From NCBI GenBank assembly GCA_027923505.1, contig BROI01000020.1:124001-188000 (forward strand): a DNA stretch of 64,000 nt, read 5' to 3'. The notes below the pieces were generated by a model. That model worked only from the letters and a program-made list of their open reading frames with translations. It was not told the DNA's origin and ran no database searches. Positions 54,986 to 64,000 of the stretch are shown here, piece by piece; within the stretch, counting starts at the first letter, position 1, and each line of letters begins with the position of its first letter. The stretch comes from Mayamaea pseudoterrestris (taxonomy: Eukaryota > Bacillariophyta > Bacillariophyceae > Sellaphorales > Sellaphoraceae). The translations under genes and the position numbers were made by a program.

Positions 54986-56061
54986 CGACTCTAAAAACGA
55001 AGGCGCGAATGACCATGCAGTGGATGATTGCCATCAAACAGCGCGGCAATGTGGCGCTCGCAAGGCCAAGGACTCGTTCAAAACTGGCGCAAAGGCACTT
55101 TTAGACAGAAGTGATCATGAAAAGATCATTGACGTGCAATTCGACAGTCTTGGACCATAATTTGTGGCACTGCATTGCATTTGACGCCGGCACGGAAGCG
55201 CGCAAATGAATCCTTCACATTACAGCGGTTCAAACATACTCAAACAAGCTCCGATTGACTTATTTTTAGCGTCATATGCACTGGATGATTGTATTGTTTT
55301 AGCCTATGTAGTCTATATTGCTGCGATACCTATATACAGCATGACTGGCGGGATCATGACCAGCGTGTCAAGGTGATGGCCCGTTTTCGTCTGTCTGACC
55401 TTGGTGCGTCATGATCAAGTTTGTGGAGGAGAATGAGTGCCGGAGCGATGCTGGTAGGGCTACGATCGGCCGGCGCAGCGCGAAACCAGCTTGTACTTTG
55501 GGTCTCTTCGACTTTCCAAATATGATCAATCTGAATCGAATACTCATTCATTACATAAGCCTGCTACATTTACATGCATGAATGAAAACATGTGAATGAC
55601 CCAAGCATTTCCATTCCATCGTTCCCACCATGAGAGGACCAAGCACACGAAAAAACAATCAACATCCATTCGTTCTCGTAAAGACAGCATGCCGACTGTC
55701 CCTGGTGCCATAAAACAAGTCGCTGATCGAAGAGAACAAATTCATTCAGTCAAGTTTAACATAAAAAAATGTTATTTGTCGTACTCCAATGTACGCGTCT
55801 TTCCGATCGCGAGAGAAAAGGAGTGGGTTGAGCGCTGTTACCTTCTGGAGTCTGCGTCATGATGGACAAGTGCCTTCGCTAGGTTAACGGCAGAATGTCA
55901 TCGAGGGCTTGAACGTTTCCGAGCAGGAGCAAAAAAATCTCACATCGTCATAATGCTACATAGACACACCTTATTATATATTGTTTGCAGTGGCTGTACA
56001 TACTCTTCAGGAGCCCACTGCACCTGTGCCGAACTGTCGAGTCGGAAGATGCATCCACCGC
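54986..56061. other. Intergenic, no gene accepted
   Basis: Contains the right inverted-repeat arm at 55452-55498. Short frames at 54966-55160, 55354-55551 and 55596-55862 have no family resemblance. Confidence 0.5.
55452..55498 (-). repeat. Inverted repeat arm, right
   Basis: Reverse-complement partner of 54752-54799. Confidence 0.75.
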
Positions 56062-57046
56062 TCATTCGCCGTGATGACTGCTACCAATTGCAGCAGCGTC
56101 TACATGTTCCCCAACAACAGCATCGGCATCATCTACTACCATTGAATCAAGCAAATGATTGTCTTGGCAATATTTAAGCATGTCAGGAGGAAGCATCTCG
56201 GAGAGAACGCCTGTCGTAGTCTTGTCCCTGTCCATGGGCAAAAATGCATGACAAGTCAAATCAATGTTAAAATATGCAACACAAGCTCGCAAAGAGTAAA
56301 ACTTACAAACCCATTCGCTTCAAAATGCCATTGTCGTCATTAATCTCAAATGGCATGGAGAAATCAAACATGACGTCTTGCTTGTCTCGGCTCATGTTGC
56401 ATTGAATCACAGCTGAATTATGCGTATTCACCAAAATGAATGGCAATGGAATCTTATTATGTTCGCTGTCATGGTTTTGACTCTGATTGTGCTGCACCAA
56501 ATTCCGATAGCAAACTTGCTGCTGCAGCAGTTCCTTGAGTGACTCTCGCTTGCGTTGAACCTCCTGCAACCGAAACTCGCGCTCCCTATGCAACATGTCA
56601 ATGTCCTGTCCAGCAGCAGACGGCAGACCCTTCCAAGTGATCGATTTCTTGTCCTTTGTGATAATATCCATTGCCATGAGCACATTGAGTGCATCATAGA
56701 CGCGACGCCGAATATTCTTCTCGTCAAACTTGCCACTGGGGTCGTCCTTTTGGCGGTCGTGAACGATGCGCTCGACAAGCTCATCCGCCACTTCGTTGTA
56801 AGTCGTCGTCGTCTTTTCCTCTACGGTTCGACAAACCATCATGGAGAAGTGTCGGAGTCCCTTGTAGGCTTTGGAGTCGGGCCGTTTCGGAACGGACGTT
56901 GATGAAGCGGCAGTTGCAGCATCTGCGGATGGCAGAAGCAACGGCGACGAAGCGCCAGTCGCAACCTCTACCTCCATTGGTACATCAGAAGCTTGCTCCT
57001 CAATTGGACGCTTGCGAGGGTTGCTACCGGTAGTTTCAAAAGACAT
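56062..57046 (-). CDS. DP-type transcription factor (E2F partner)
   Basis: 301 aa in two exons, 57046-56307 and 56227-56062, with a 79-nt intron (GTAAGT...GACAG) splitting a Leu codon. Dimerises with E2F to regulate cell-cycle genes. The DNA-binding domain is at about 60-150: KGLRHFSMMVCRTVEEK, TYNEVADELVE, NIRRRVYDALNVLMAMDII, SITWKGLP. The coiled-coil dimerisation region follows (REREFRLQEVQRKRESLKELLQQQ), then the DP-specific block IPLPFILVNTH...QDVMFDFSMPFEINDDNGILKRMGL. The second exon adds GVLSEMLPPDMLKYC, aligning with the DP C-terminal helix, and an acidic tail. An upstream ATG at 57208 would add 54 unconserved residues. Confidence 0.9.
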
Positions 57047-57286
57047 TTTTGTATAGTAGATTGAGCAAGATCGTCTCGTGCTTTTGTGCGAAGAAGCGGA
57101 CGATGCCTCCAATGCCGTCGAAAGTAAAGCCAAATGTCGTAGCGTTACTAAGTGCGACATGCATGACGTGCTCATCAATTTCGTTTCGTTGGCTTTGGGA
57201 CGACTCATCTCTTGGTTGATTACTACGCGTTCTATTGCAAATACACCTTACATAACATCATAAGACTCTTTTGTAGAAGCAAGGGC

Positions 57287-58378
57287 ATGAAGCGAATGAT
57301 TCTTCCACATATTTTCGCATCCTTTGTCTCGCGGTCGTCGCATTTCTGGAAACGGACGATGCCAATCACCAGGACGAGCAGCAGCCATGTCATCGGCAAC
57401 AACCGCAGCAATCAAAGACTTTTCTCCTCGGCCGTTGACGTAGACAAAGATGTTCAGCTGATGGAGGATATATTATACCGAGTTCGTCAAGTGAACTATA
57501 TGCCTCCACATATTCAAAACGATCTGTTCGAGTTTAGAGTCGAAAACAAGTCACTCGGCAAGATTCGTCCCAAGGCTGCCGAGCTGCTTTGCAAAACACG
57601 AGTCGACGGCAATGCCATTTTCCAAGTTGCAGAGGAACAAGATGCCAAACCATTTGTGACGCTCACAAATCATGCAGGGAATTCCTTTGAGTCAAGGTCA
57701 GCGGCAGTGGCAGGAGTGACAGAGCAGCTGCGCCGTGACGGCGTCGTCAAGGGCTGGCGAGACGAGTTGTATCCAATCAAGGAACATTTCTACATGGAAC
57801 CACTGTTTGCCATGGAGCGCGCCGCCGTGCCAATGCTTGGGGCGCTTGAATATGGGGTTCATATTAACGGCATTGTCAAAACTGACAATGGCGAGACCAA
57901 AATGTGGCTCGCTCGGCGGAGCCCTACAAAGTCGAAGTACCCAGGCATGCTCGATCATATTGTCGCTGGAGGTGTTCCTCACGGTGTGAGCTTGTTTGAT
58001 AATGTTATCAAGGAATGCATGGAGGAAGCAGGCATTCCCGAATCCGTGACGAGGGATGGAGTACGTTCAGCTGGTGCTATAAGCTATGAGACATATTCAA
58101 GAGCAGCGGATACGGTCACACGAGCAGTGTTGTTTTGTTACGACCTAACTCTACCTCAAAGCTTTGCACCAATGCCAGTTGATGGTGAAGTTGAAGAATT
58201 CTTCCTCGTCTCTATTGAACAACTTAAGGCAATGATGGCCAAGACCAACAATGACCCAATCAAGCCAAACTGCTACTCAGTCATTATTGACTACTTACTT
58301 CGCGAAGGTCATCTTTCGCCAGAAATTCCAGGGTACCTTGATGTCATACGCGAATTAAGAAGTGGTGACTGCTCATAA
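57287..58378 (+). CDS. Nudix hydrolase of the DUF4743/NUDT20-24 type
   Basis: 363 aa. N-terminal DUF4743-like domain (about 60-180), then a Nudix domain. The Nudix box reads GGVPHGVSLFDNVIKECMEE-AGI: the REUxEExGU core is KECMEEAGI, as in the thiamin-diphosphokinase-related Nudix family that includes plant NUDT20/24 and yeast YJR142W, proposed to hydrolyse oxidised or damaged thiamin diphosphates. The conserved motif GVHINGIVKTDNGETKMWLARRS..K..YPGMLDHIVAGG is intact. The frame begins at 57212 with TTG; the ATG at 57287 starts a Arg/Ser-rich presequence with RLFSSAVD, fitting a mitochondrial or plastid location. It is divergent from DP with about 240 bp between starts. Confidence 0.88.
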   Translation: MKRMILPHIFASFVSRSSHFWKRTMPITRTSSSHVIGNNRSNQRLFSSAVDVDKDVQLMEDILYRVRQVNYMPPHIQNDLFEFRVENKSLGKIRPKAAELLCKTRVDGNAIFQVAEEQDAKPFVTLTNHAGNSFESRSAAVAGVTEQLRRDGVVKGWRDELYPIKEHFYMEPLFAMERAAVPMLGALEYGVHINGIVKTDNGETKMWLARRSPTKSKYPGMLDHIVAGGVPHGVSLFDNVIKECMEEAGIPESVTRDGVRSAGAISYETYSRAADTVTRAVLFCYDLTLPQSFAPMPVDGEVEEFFLVSIEQLKAMMAKTNNDPIKPNCYSVIIDYLLREGHLSPEIPGYLDVIRELRSGDCS

Positions 58379-58521
58379 AAAATTACGAACACTTGTTTGT
58401 TTCTAAAATTGGCCTACAGTAGAGTTGTCGCTGGATACCAATCCCGAACAGTAGTTCCTCCCCTCCTAGGCTCTGACACAAGTAATATTAAGTACTACTT
58501 ACTGCCCTACGCATAGCTACC

Positions 58522-59062
58522 TCACCAACTTAATACGCGGGCGGAGCCAGACATTCGCCCTGCGATTGCGCGCAAAGTTTGAAGGATGGCCACATAGCAA
58601 AGATGTCGGTGGCTGCATTGCGACATTTCGGAGAATCTTCTAGCTCGACAAAAGCTGGCAACCTTATGTGCCTCTGAGTTGATAGGGACTCCCATTAATC
58701 TTCCCCTTGGAGTGTTGTCACGGCATGCGTTCGAAAGCAGACGTGCAATCCAATGATGAAACCCTTGCAAGATCTTCGGCACAGGAAGTTCGTCATGTTC
58801 CACGATCCGCTGCCGAACAGATAAGTGTACTGATTACCACTCCCTGGTTGATCCGCGTCTGTGATGTCCAGTTGTTCCATGTTGGTGGTCGCGGGGACCT
58901 CACAACTGCACATGCTGGCGATTTGGCGCGCTCTACCGGCTGCAGCCTCACCTTCACTACCCAAAAGATTGGTACCCGCGGTTAAGTCGTTGCCCATGGT
59001 CTCACAGGCGACCCTCTTCTCGGCCCCACGCGAACCATCATCCGCCGACCACTCCACCACCG
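58522..59062 (-). mobile_element. Non-LTR retrotransposon (LINE) remnant
   Basis: On the minus strand two frames carry pieces typical of the end of a LINE reverse transcriptase ORF: a strand like YLFGSGSWNMT and GFHHWIARLL, the same block seen at 62546-62875 as LLYGSESLNMSS and EFHHQVARAR. The piece is short, frameshifted and contains no polymerase core. It overlaps the 241-nt tandem duplication listed next. Confidence 0.5.
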
Positions 59063-59250
59063 TGCCAGTACTGATTTACCACTGCCTGGTAAACGTCCAG
59101 TTCTTCCACGTCTGTGGTGGCAAGGACCTTGCCACTGCCACTGCACCTGCTGGCGGTTTGGCGCGCTCTACCGGCTGCAGCCTCAACTTAAATGACCAAA
59201 AGAATGATGCCCGCGGTAAAAAGTCGCCCATGGTCTCACGGCGACCCTCT
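58827..59250. repeat. Two-copy tandem duplication, period about 241 nt
   Basis: Copy 1 is 58827-59067 and copy 2 starts at 59068 (GTACTGATT(T)ACCACT(C/G)CCTGG). They share TTTGGCGCGCTCTACCGGCT and CCCATGGTCTCAC. Copy 2 is shorter and has small indels. Confidence 0.75.
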
Positions 59251-59783
59251 ATCATCCACCAACAGCTCTACCTCCGCACCCAAGCGGCCGCCCCGGCCAC
59301 GCCGCAGGCCACCGTCTTTCTTTTTCTCTTTAAGGAGATCACAGCCGCCCTCCGCGACACCGTTACTCAACTGGACCTTAACAAGGGCATTTTGCCTACC
59401 GACATCAACGCCCCGCCTGATTGGTCAACAGCATTCCGACGCAATGCTCCACTACCACCACATTAAGCCCAACCCGCAATGCACCACAACGCCGAGCTCA
59501 TGGTAGTTGGCGGCCAATTTCATATAAATTTCAACCTTTTTTCCATCATGATATTCGAGTCCCATCTCGTGCCCCCTAGAAACATAATTAGCAAGCACGA
59601 AACCAATTCTCAGCGCTTAAGCACTCTGTGCCATGTTTCCTTGGGGATTGAGCAAGCAAGAAAATGGAGCAAAACTGAGCCCATTGAATGGAGCCGATCC
59701 TCCACCACCTAGTTCACTTAAGAAAGCTTAAAAATGATGTAATAAAATGATTATATTAAAACAACATAAGCGCCTTTTGCTGT
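59251..59783. other. Intergenic, nothing recognised
   Basis: The 201-aa frame that crosses 58861-59466 runs through the duplicated region and is not accepted as a gene. Confidence 0.5.
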
Positions 59784-60806
59784 TTACTTTCGCCGAGCCT
59801 TCTTGTTTACTTTAGATTGCGCCTTCGCAAATGCTTCATCCGACAATGGATCCTCGTCAAGCTTTCCTCCATATCGCATGGCCAAGTCAGCAAAGACATC
59901 TCCACCAGTCTGCTGCTTCTTGTTGCGAATTGCTGCCACTAAGCTGTCCATGTCTCCTACACTATTCTTTTTGTGAGAGGAAGACTTGGCCTTGGCCTGC
60001 GTCTTGTGGCCCTTCTTTGGTGAAGCCTTGGCTTTCTTAATTGGCGTTGGTCGCTTGACTTCCTCCTCATCCGTCTCGGTTTCATCATCACTGTCATCAT
60101 CATCAGATTCATCATCATCAGATTCTTTAAGCTCATCTTCCTCTTGATTTTCTTTTTCTGCCAATTTTAAACACTGCTTCAAACTCTTTTCCATGGGCGT
60201 TCGCAATTTGCTAGCATCCAATTCACCCGATAAAAAGGCTGGCTCAAGGAAATCTTCCACCCATCGCTTGACATCCCGCGGCTCGCTGAGCATGACACAT
60301 TCCAAAACCTTTACCAAGTTGCCCTTGCGACTGACAAAGAACTTCAAAACATCGCGTCGCTCCTCCTCACTGCACTTGTACTTGCTGGCAAAAGCGTCAA
60401 TCTTTGACGTAGTTACTGATCCAAAAATGCTACTAAAATAATCCTTCCAGGCTGAATAGTCCTTGGAATCAATGTCTTCGTCATGGTCTCGCCCCGGAAT
60501 GACGCCAGTCTTGTCATACTCGGCTCGAAGCTCATCATTGCCAAGGATTTGGTACGTCAAGCTAATGGCTTGGAACTTTTGCTTGTGTGACTCCAATGAC
60601 TCAGCGTCACTCTCACTTTGATGGCGATCCGGATGATGAGCAAGAGCTGCTCGATAATATGCCTTGCGCAAGATAGCCTTGCTTGCGTCCTTGGAGCAAT
60701 CGAGCACGTCGGAGTAAAGATTGCAGCTTTTTCCAAAAGCTTGCTCGATAATGCTTGTATTGCCGCTCAAATCAGCAAATGGGGATGGAGGAGGCGAGGA
60801 ACTCAT
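59784..60806 (-). CDS. DNAJC9: DNAJC9-like J-domain protein
   Basis: 340 aa. J domain at about 29-100 with HPD at 58-60, so it can stimulate Hsp70. The region after it (DYSAWKDYFSSIFGSVTTSKIDAFASKYKCSEEE..DVLKFF) and VGDMDSLVAAIRNKKQ near the C terminus match DNAJC9, a nuclear J protein that is also a histone H3-H4 co-chaperone in animals. An acidic stretch (DDDESDDDDSDDETETDEEE) and a Lys-rich region with several possible nuclear localisation signals follow and make it longer than human DNAJC9 (260 aa). Single exon. Confidence 0.9.
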   Translation of the reverse strand: MSSSPPPSPFADLSGNTSIIEQAFGKSCNLYSDVLDCSKDASKAILRKAYYRAALAHHPDRHQSESDAESLESHKQKFQAISLTYQILGNDELRAEYDKTGVIPGRDHDEDIDSKDYSAWKDYFSSIFGSVTTSKIDAFASKYKCSEEERRDVLKFFVSRKGNLVKVLECVMLSEPRDVKRWVEDFLEPAFLSGELDASKLRTPMEKSLKQCLKLAEKENQEEDELKESDDDESDDDDSDDETETDEEEVKRPTPIKKAKASPKKGHKTQAKAKSSSHKKNSVGDMDSLVAAIRNKKQQTGGDVFADLAMRYGGKLDEDPLSDEAFAKAQSKVNKKARRK

Positions 60807-61108
60807 CTTAAAAAGGAATAAGGGAATGCTGGCGTGACAATTTCAAGTAGACGATGAAGAGGCAGCGAAGTGATCGTCATGGTCGTCAGGAAGTGTGGGA
60901 AAACTCGTTCGCACCGGTTTTCATCGCTGTGTCGCGGTCACAGCTAGCTATCGCAACATTGCAACTGGTTTGTCTAACCAAGGAACCAATACTTGAGAAG
61001 GTATTGAAGGACTACTTGACAGCTTATATGATAGTCTACTTTGTGTAATGTTCAACCTGTAGCCTAATTTTTCAAGCATTATTAGCTACTACGGTAGCAC
61101 ATCAACGC
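60807..61108. other. Intergenic, nothing recognised
   Basis: Upstream of the DNAJC9-like gene and 3' of the transposase remnant. No gene accepted. Confidence 0.5.
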
Positions 61109-61560
61109 CTAATGACCAACATCATTGTAATACACTTGGTTGACACCTTGTTGCTCAATTTGTAAATGAGTAATGTCGGCAATTGCTGCAAAGACCACCC
61201 CATGCTTTACTACTTTGTTGCGAAACACATCCTTCAATATTGCCCGTCGTTTGAAGCGTCGGTTGATTGTCTCATGTCGTGCTCTTGCTGCAGACATCTT
61301 TCACTGATCTTCATTATTCTTGCCAGTAGGAGTCAAAAAGAGCTGCTCATTGTCATGGTAGCCACCATCAGCAACAAACTTTTCTCCTGGCTCTCTGTCA
61401 AGGTAGATCAATCCATGCCACGCAATGCGTAGATCCGGTCACGAGCCACCAGGATAGGGACCTGCAATCCAAACAATCCATCTTGTTTGAATGCAAAAAG
61501 GGTGTTCCAACTGCCAAACACAGCAAACTTTCAGTGAGATTTGTGTGATGGACCAACCTT
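61109..61560 (-). mobile_element. PIF/Harbinger-like DDE transposase remnant
   Basis: Minus-strand frames hold the C-terminal part of a Harbinger-type nuclease: a WIAGPYPGG strand, then DREPGEKFVADGGYHDNEQ (the second catalytic Asp in ADGGY), then RARHETINRRFKRRAILKDVFR...KHGVVFAAIADITHLQIEQ, the usual C-terminal helix with its catalytic Glu in HET. The frame from the WHGLIYLDRE segment to the final VGH is open except for one internal TGA. There is no N-terminal half, and no terminal inverted repeats or target-site duplication were found. It is a dead fragment. Confidence 0.7.
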
Positions 61561-61589
61561 GTCAGCATGATTTTGAGCATGCTATTGCA

Positions 61590-62530
61590 CAGTGGCACCT
61601 TCTAGGCAGATGACTCTTCAAGCAGTGCTCAGAATGTATTTTCCCTCTCGCTGTCACTGAGCTACTTTGATGCCATGGAGGGGTCTCACTTCACCAAATG
61701 AACATATGGGACAAGGGTTTGGCCATGCAGGTGCTCATAGGATGCTCCATTGGTGCACCAGTGGCGCCTTCTAGGCACATGGCCCTTCAACTAGCGCTCA
61801 GAAGGATTTTCCTTATCGCTGTCACTGAGCTACTTGGATGCCATGGAGGGGTTTCACCACGCCAAATGAACATACGGGACAAGGGTTTGGCCATGCAGGT
61901 GCTCATTGGATGCTCTGTTGGTGCACCAGTGGCGCCTTCTAGGCAGATGACCCTTCAAGTGGCGCTCAGAAGTTTTTTTCCTTTTTGCCGTCACTGAGCC
62001 GCTTGGATGCCATGGAGGGGTTTCACCATACCCATGAACATATGGGACAAGGTTTTGGCCATGCAGGTGCTCATTGGATGCTCCACTGGTGCACCAGTGG
62101 TGCCTTCTAGGCAGACGACCACCCTTCACCTGGCGCTCAGAAGGTTGTTCCTTCTCGCCGTCACTGAGCTACTTGGATGTCATAAAGGGGTTCTGCCACT
62201 TCATATGAACATATGGGACAAAGGTTTGGCCATGCAGGAACTCATTGAATGCTCCACTGGTGCACCAGTGGCACCATTGCAGATGGCTCAAAAAGTTCTT
62301 CCTTCTCGCCGTCACTGAGCTACTTGGAGGCCATGGAGGGGTTTTGCCACGCCATATTGAAAATATGGGACAAAGTGTGGCCATGCAGTGCTAATTGGAT
62401 GCTCTGCTGGTGCACCAGTGGCACCTTCTAGGCAGGTGACCCTTCCTGCAGCGCTCAGAATGTTTGTTCGTTCGAAACTGGCCTCCAGAGGGCAGGGGTT
62501 TCAGGCCAATGACAGGTGCTCTTGTATCCT
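61590..62530. repeat. 168-bp satellite array, left block
   Basis: About five to six tandem units. The phrase GGCCATGCAG recurs at 61721, 61889, 62057, 62228 and (slightly changed) 62379, giving spacings of 168, 168, 171 and 151 nt. A unit contains GTCACTGAGCTACTTGGATG, CCATGGAGGGG, CATATGGGACAA, GGTGCACCAGTGG, CCTTCTAGGCAGATG and GGCGCTCAGAAGG. 168 is a multiple of 3, so chance frames stay open across units on both strands. Confidence 0.9.
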
Positions 62531-63168
62531 CCACTGGTGCTCCCATCACCTTCTGGGAAGAGCCTGACACCCGTCCTGGCGATCAGTAAGGTTGCTATCC
62601 GCCCCTGCTCTCGCAGTATCCTGGCTGCGTTGGACGCCATGGGGTTTTGCCGCGTGAACATTGGCGACAACATCCATGCAGGTGCTAATGGTTACCCTCT
62701 TGGTCCACCGCGCGCGTGCAACCTGGTGATGGAATTCTTGCAACATCTGCAACATATGGGAACTCATGTTCAACGATTCGCTGCCATACAAGAGTACTGA
62801 TTGAACCACGGATTGGTAAAACATTCCAGACACTGGGGGGCTGGCTCCTTCGCATGTTAGCACGCGGGAGATCATGGCCCAGCGCTGTCGCGCGCCTTCT
62901 GTACATTTTTGTTAAAGGCCGGCAAATCATTACCGTAACACGACAATGGGCAGCCTAAATTCACAAATGTGGGAACCGAGGCAAGGGGGATGCCATTGGC
63001 TGTGAAGACAACTTCACTGGTGACCATCACGGAGCGCTTCACGTGTCACAAACATATCGCACAACTCGTACCGCGGAAGCAGTGCGGTCCCTTCATCCAG
63101 GATCAAAATTGGTCTCGGCACGTAAAATGTTTCTAGTGGTAGCTCTCCCGGCGCATCCGGCAATTGGG
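62531..63168 (-). mobile_element. LINE remnant (C-terminal part of the RT ORF) within the satellite
   Basis: Minus strand, successive pieces read ETFYVPRPILILDEG and LPRYELCDMFVTREALRDGHQ, then DLPAFNKNVQKAR, RWAMISRVLTCEGASPPVSG, MFYQSVVQSVLLYGSESLN and LQEFHHQVARARWTKR, the order and spacing seen at the end of non-LTR retrotransposon ORFs. Frame changes separate the pieces and the polymerase core is missing. Its 3' end (62531-62700) aligns by eye with one full unit of the flanking satellite. Confidence 0.72.
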
Positions 63169-63830
63169 CAGTGTCACTGAGCCACTTGGATGCCATGGAA
63201 AGATTTCAACACGCCAAATAAACATACAGGACAAGGGTTTGGCCATGCAGGTGCTCATTGGATGATCCATTGGTGCACCAGTGACGCCTTCTAGGCAGAT
63301 GGCCCTTCAAGAGGCGCTCAGAAGGTTTTTCCTTCTCACTGTCACTGAGCTACTTGGATGCCATGGAGGGGTTTCACCACAGCAAATAAACATACAGGAC
63401 TAGGGTTTGGCCATGCAGGTGCTCATTGGATGCTCCATTTGTGCACCAGTGACGCCTTCTAGGCAGATGGCCCTTCAACTGGCGCTCAGAAGGATTTTCC
63501 TTCTCGCCGTCACTGAGCTACTTGGATGCCATGGAGGGGTTTCACCACACCAAATGAACATATGGGACAAGGGTTTGGCCATGCAGGTGCTCATAGGATG
63601 CTCCATTGGTGCAACAGTGGCACCTTCTAGGCAGATGGCCCTTCAAGTGGCGCTCAGAAGGTTTTTTTTTTCTCGCTGTCACATACCGGTATGAAAACAA
63701 AGGTTTGGCCATGCTGGTGCTCATAGAATGGTGCACAGATGCTCCTTTGGCACCTTCTAGGCAGATTGCCCTTCAACTGGCGCTCAGAAGGTGATTCCTT
63801 TTTGTCGTCCCTCACTTAAGGCGTCTTTAA
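63169..63830. repeat. 168-bp satellite array, right block
   Basis: Units with GGCCATGCAG at 63241, 63409 and 63577 (spacing 168, 168), and a shorter, diverged unit at 63707. Units here are closer to each other and to the 61.7-62.1 kb units than to the LINE-like unit. Confidence 0.9.
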
Positions 63831-64000
63831 ACCTTATGACCAGCTAAGGTATACAAAGTCATGAGATATCAGTAGTGCCAGTGTGGTCACATCATGCCGC
63901 CCTTTAATCCGCACAAAACTCTGGAGCTCCATTGGAAGGCAACCAAGAAACATATTGGGCATTATTAAAGATGTCAGTATGCCCTGCGTCCAGCCAAGGT
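63831..64000. other. Window end, nothing recognised
   Basis: The satellite signal stops near 63830. No gene is visible in the last 170 bases. Confidence 0.4.

Noticed and set aside
58861-59466. 201-aa plus-strand frame
   Set aside because: It runs through a 241-nt tandem duplication and LINE debris, with no family resemblance.
61698-62431. Several 60-103 aa frames with MNIWDKGLAMQVLIGCS repeats
   Set aside because: They are chance open frames of a 168-bp satellite whose length is divisible by three; both strands are open.
1-64000. CRISPR arrays, bacterial operons, rRNA or tRNA genes
   Set aside because: No regularly spaced short repeats with unique spacers, no rRNA-like sequence and no convincing cloverleaf was seen; introns and targeting signals show the DNA is eukaryotic.

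Overview
This is eukaryotic nuclear DNA, most likely from a diatom or a close ochrophyte relative. Genes are dense, lie on both strands and carry few, short GT-AG introns (66-136 nt). Two proteins have N-terminal signal sequences ending in an A-x-A-F type motif, as plastid-targeted diatom proteins do. Two secreted proteins are built from K-x-x-K repeats with R-x-L sites, like silica-matrix proteins. Several gene families (membrane kinase-like proteins with NDFN, Lys-rich KGSK proteins, an exon-spanning domain ending in a YYKSYV motif) are ones I associate with diatoms. The species cannot be named from the sequence.

Layout. 1-14.7 kb: one giant HECT ubiquitin ligase, cut off at its 5' end by the window edge. 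15-17 kb: a WBP11-like splicing protein carrying a GYF domain. 17-27.4 kb: a block rich in secretory-pathway proteins: two related type II membrane kinase-like proteins, a secreted protein of unknown function, a PIG-L de-N-acetylase and a signal-peptide-bearing P-loop NTPase, plus an ARM-repeat protein. 28.4-30.5 kb: NTAN1 and a small secreted protein. 30.9-37.5 kb, all on the minus strand: a membrane-anchored prolyl-4-hydroxylase-like dioxygenase, two Lys-rich silaffin-like secreted proteins and a single-pass membrane protein. 39-47.6 kb: a Pro-rich nuclear-type protein, a UPF0301/AlgH protein, a two-helix microprotein, an ATAD1/Msp1 AAA ATPase and several hypotheticals. 47.9-48.7 kb: a decayed EngA/Der-type GTPase gene. 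49-60.8 kb: a plastid-type GNAT, a plastid-type methyltransferase, a soluble protein kinase, LYRM2, ISCA2, a DP transcription factor, a Nudix hydrolase and a DNAJC9-like protein. 58.5-59.3 kb and 61.1-63.8 kb: transposon debris, namely two LINE remnants, a PIF/Harbinger-like transposase remnant and a 168-bp satellite array that appears to derive from the 3' end of the LINE.

Most genes are unrelated housekeeping functions (ubiquitin system, N-degron pathway, Fe-S assembly, mitochondrial protein quality control, cell-cycle transcription). The part that may work together is 17-37.5 kb. There the two silaffin-like proteins sit beside a lumenal 2-oxoglutarate hydroxylase and near two membrane-anchored kinase-like proteins, the kinds of enzyme that hydroxylate and phosphorylate silica-matrix proteins. 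That functional link is inference from proximity only.

Several gene models here differ from simple open frames. Introns were placed where a GT-AG pair restores a conserved domain, and starts were moved to the first ATG that gives a sensible signal or transit peptide.
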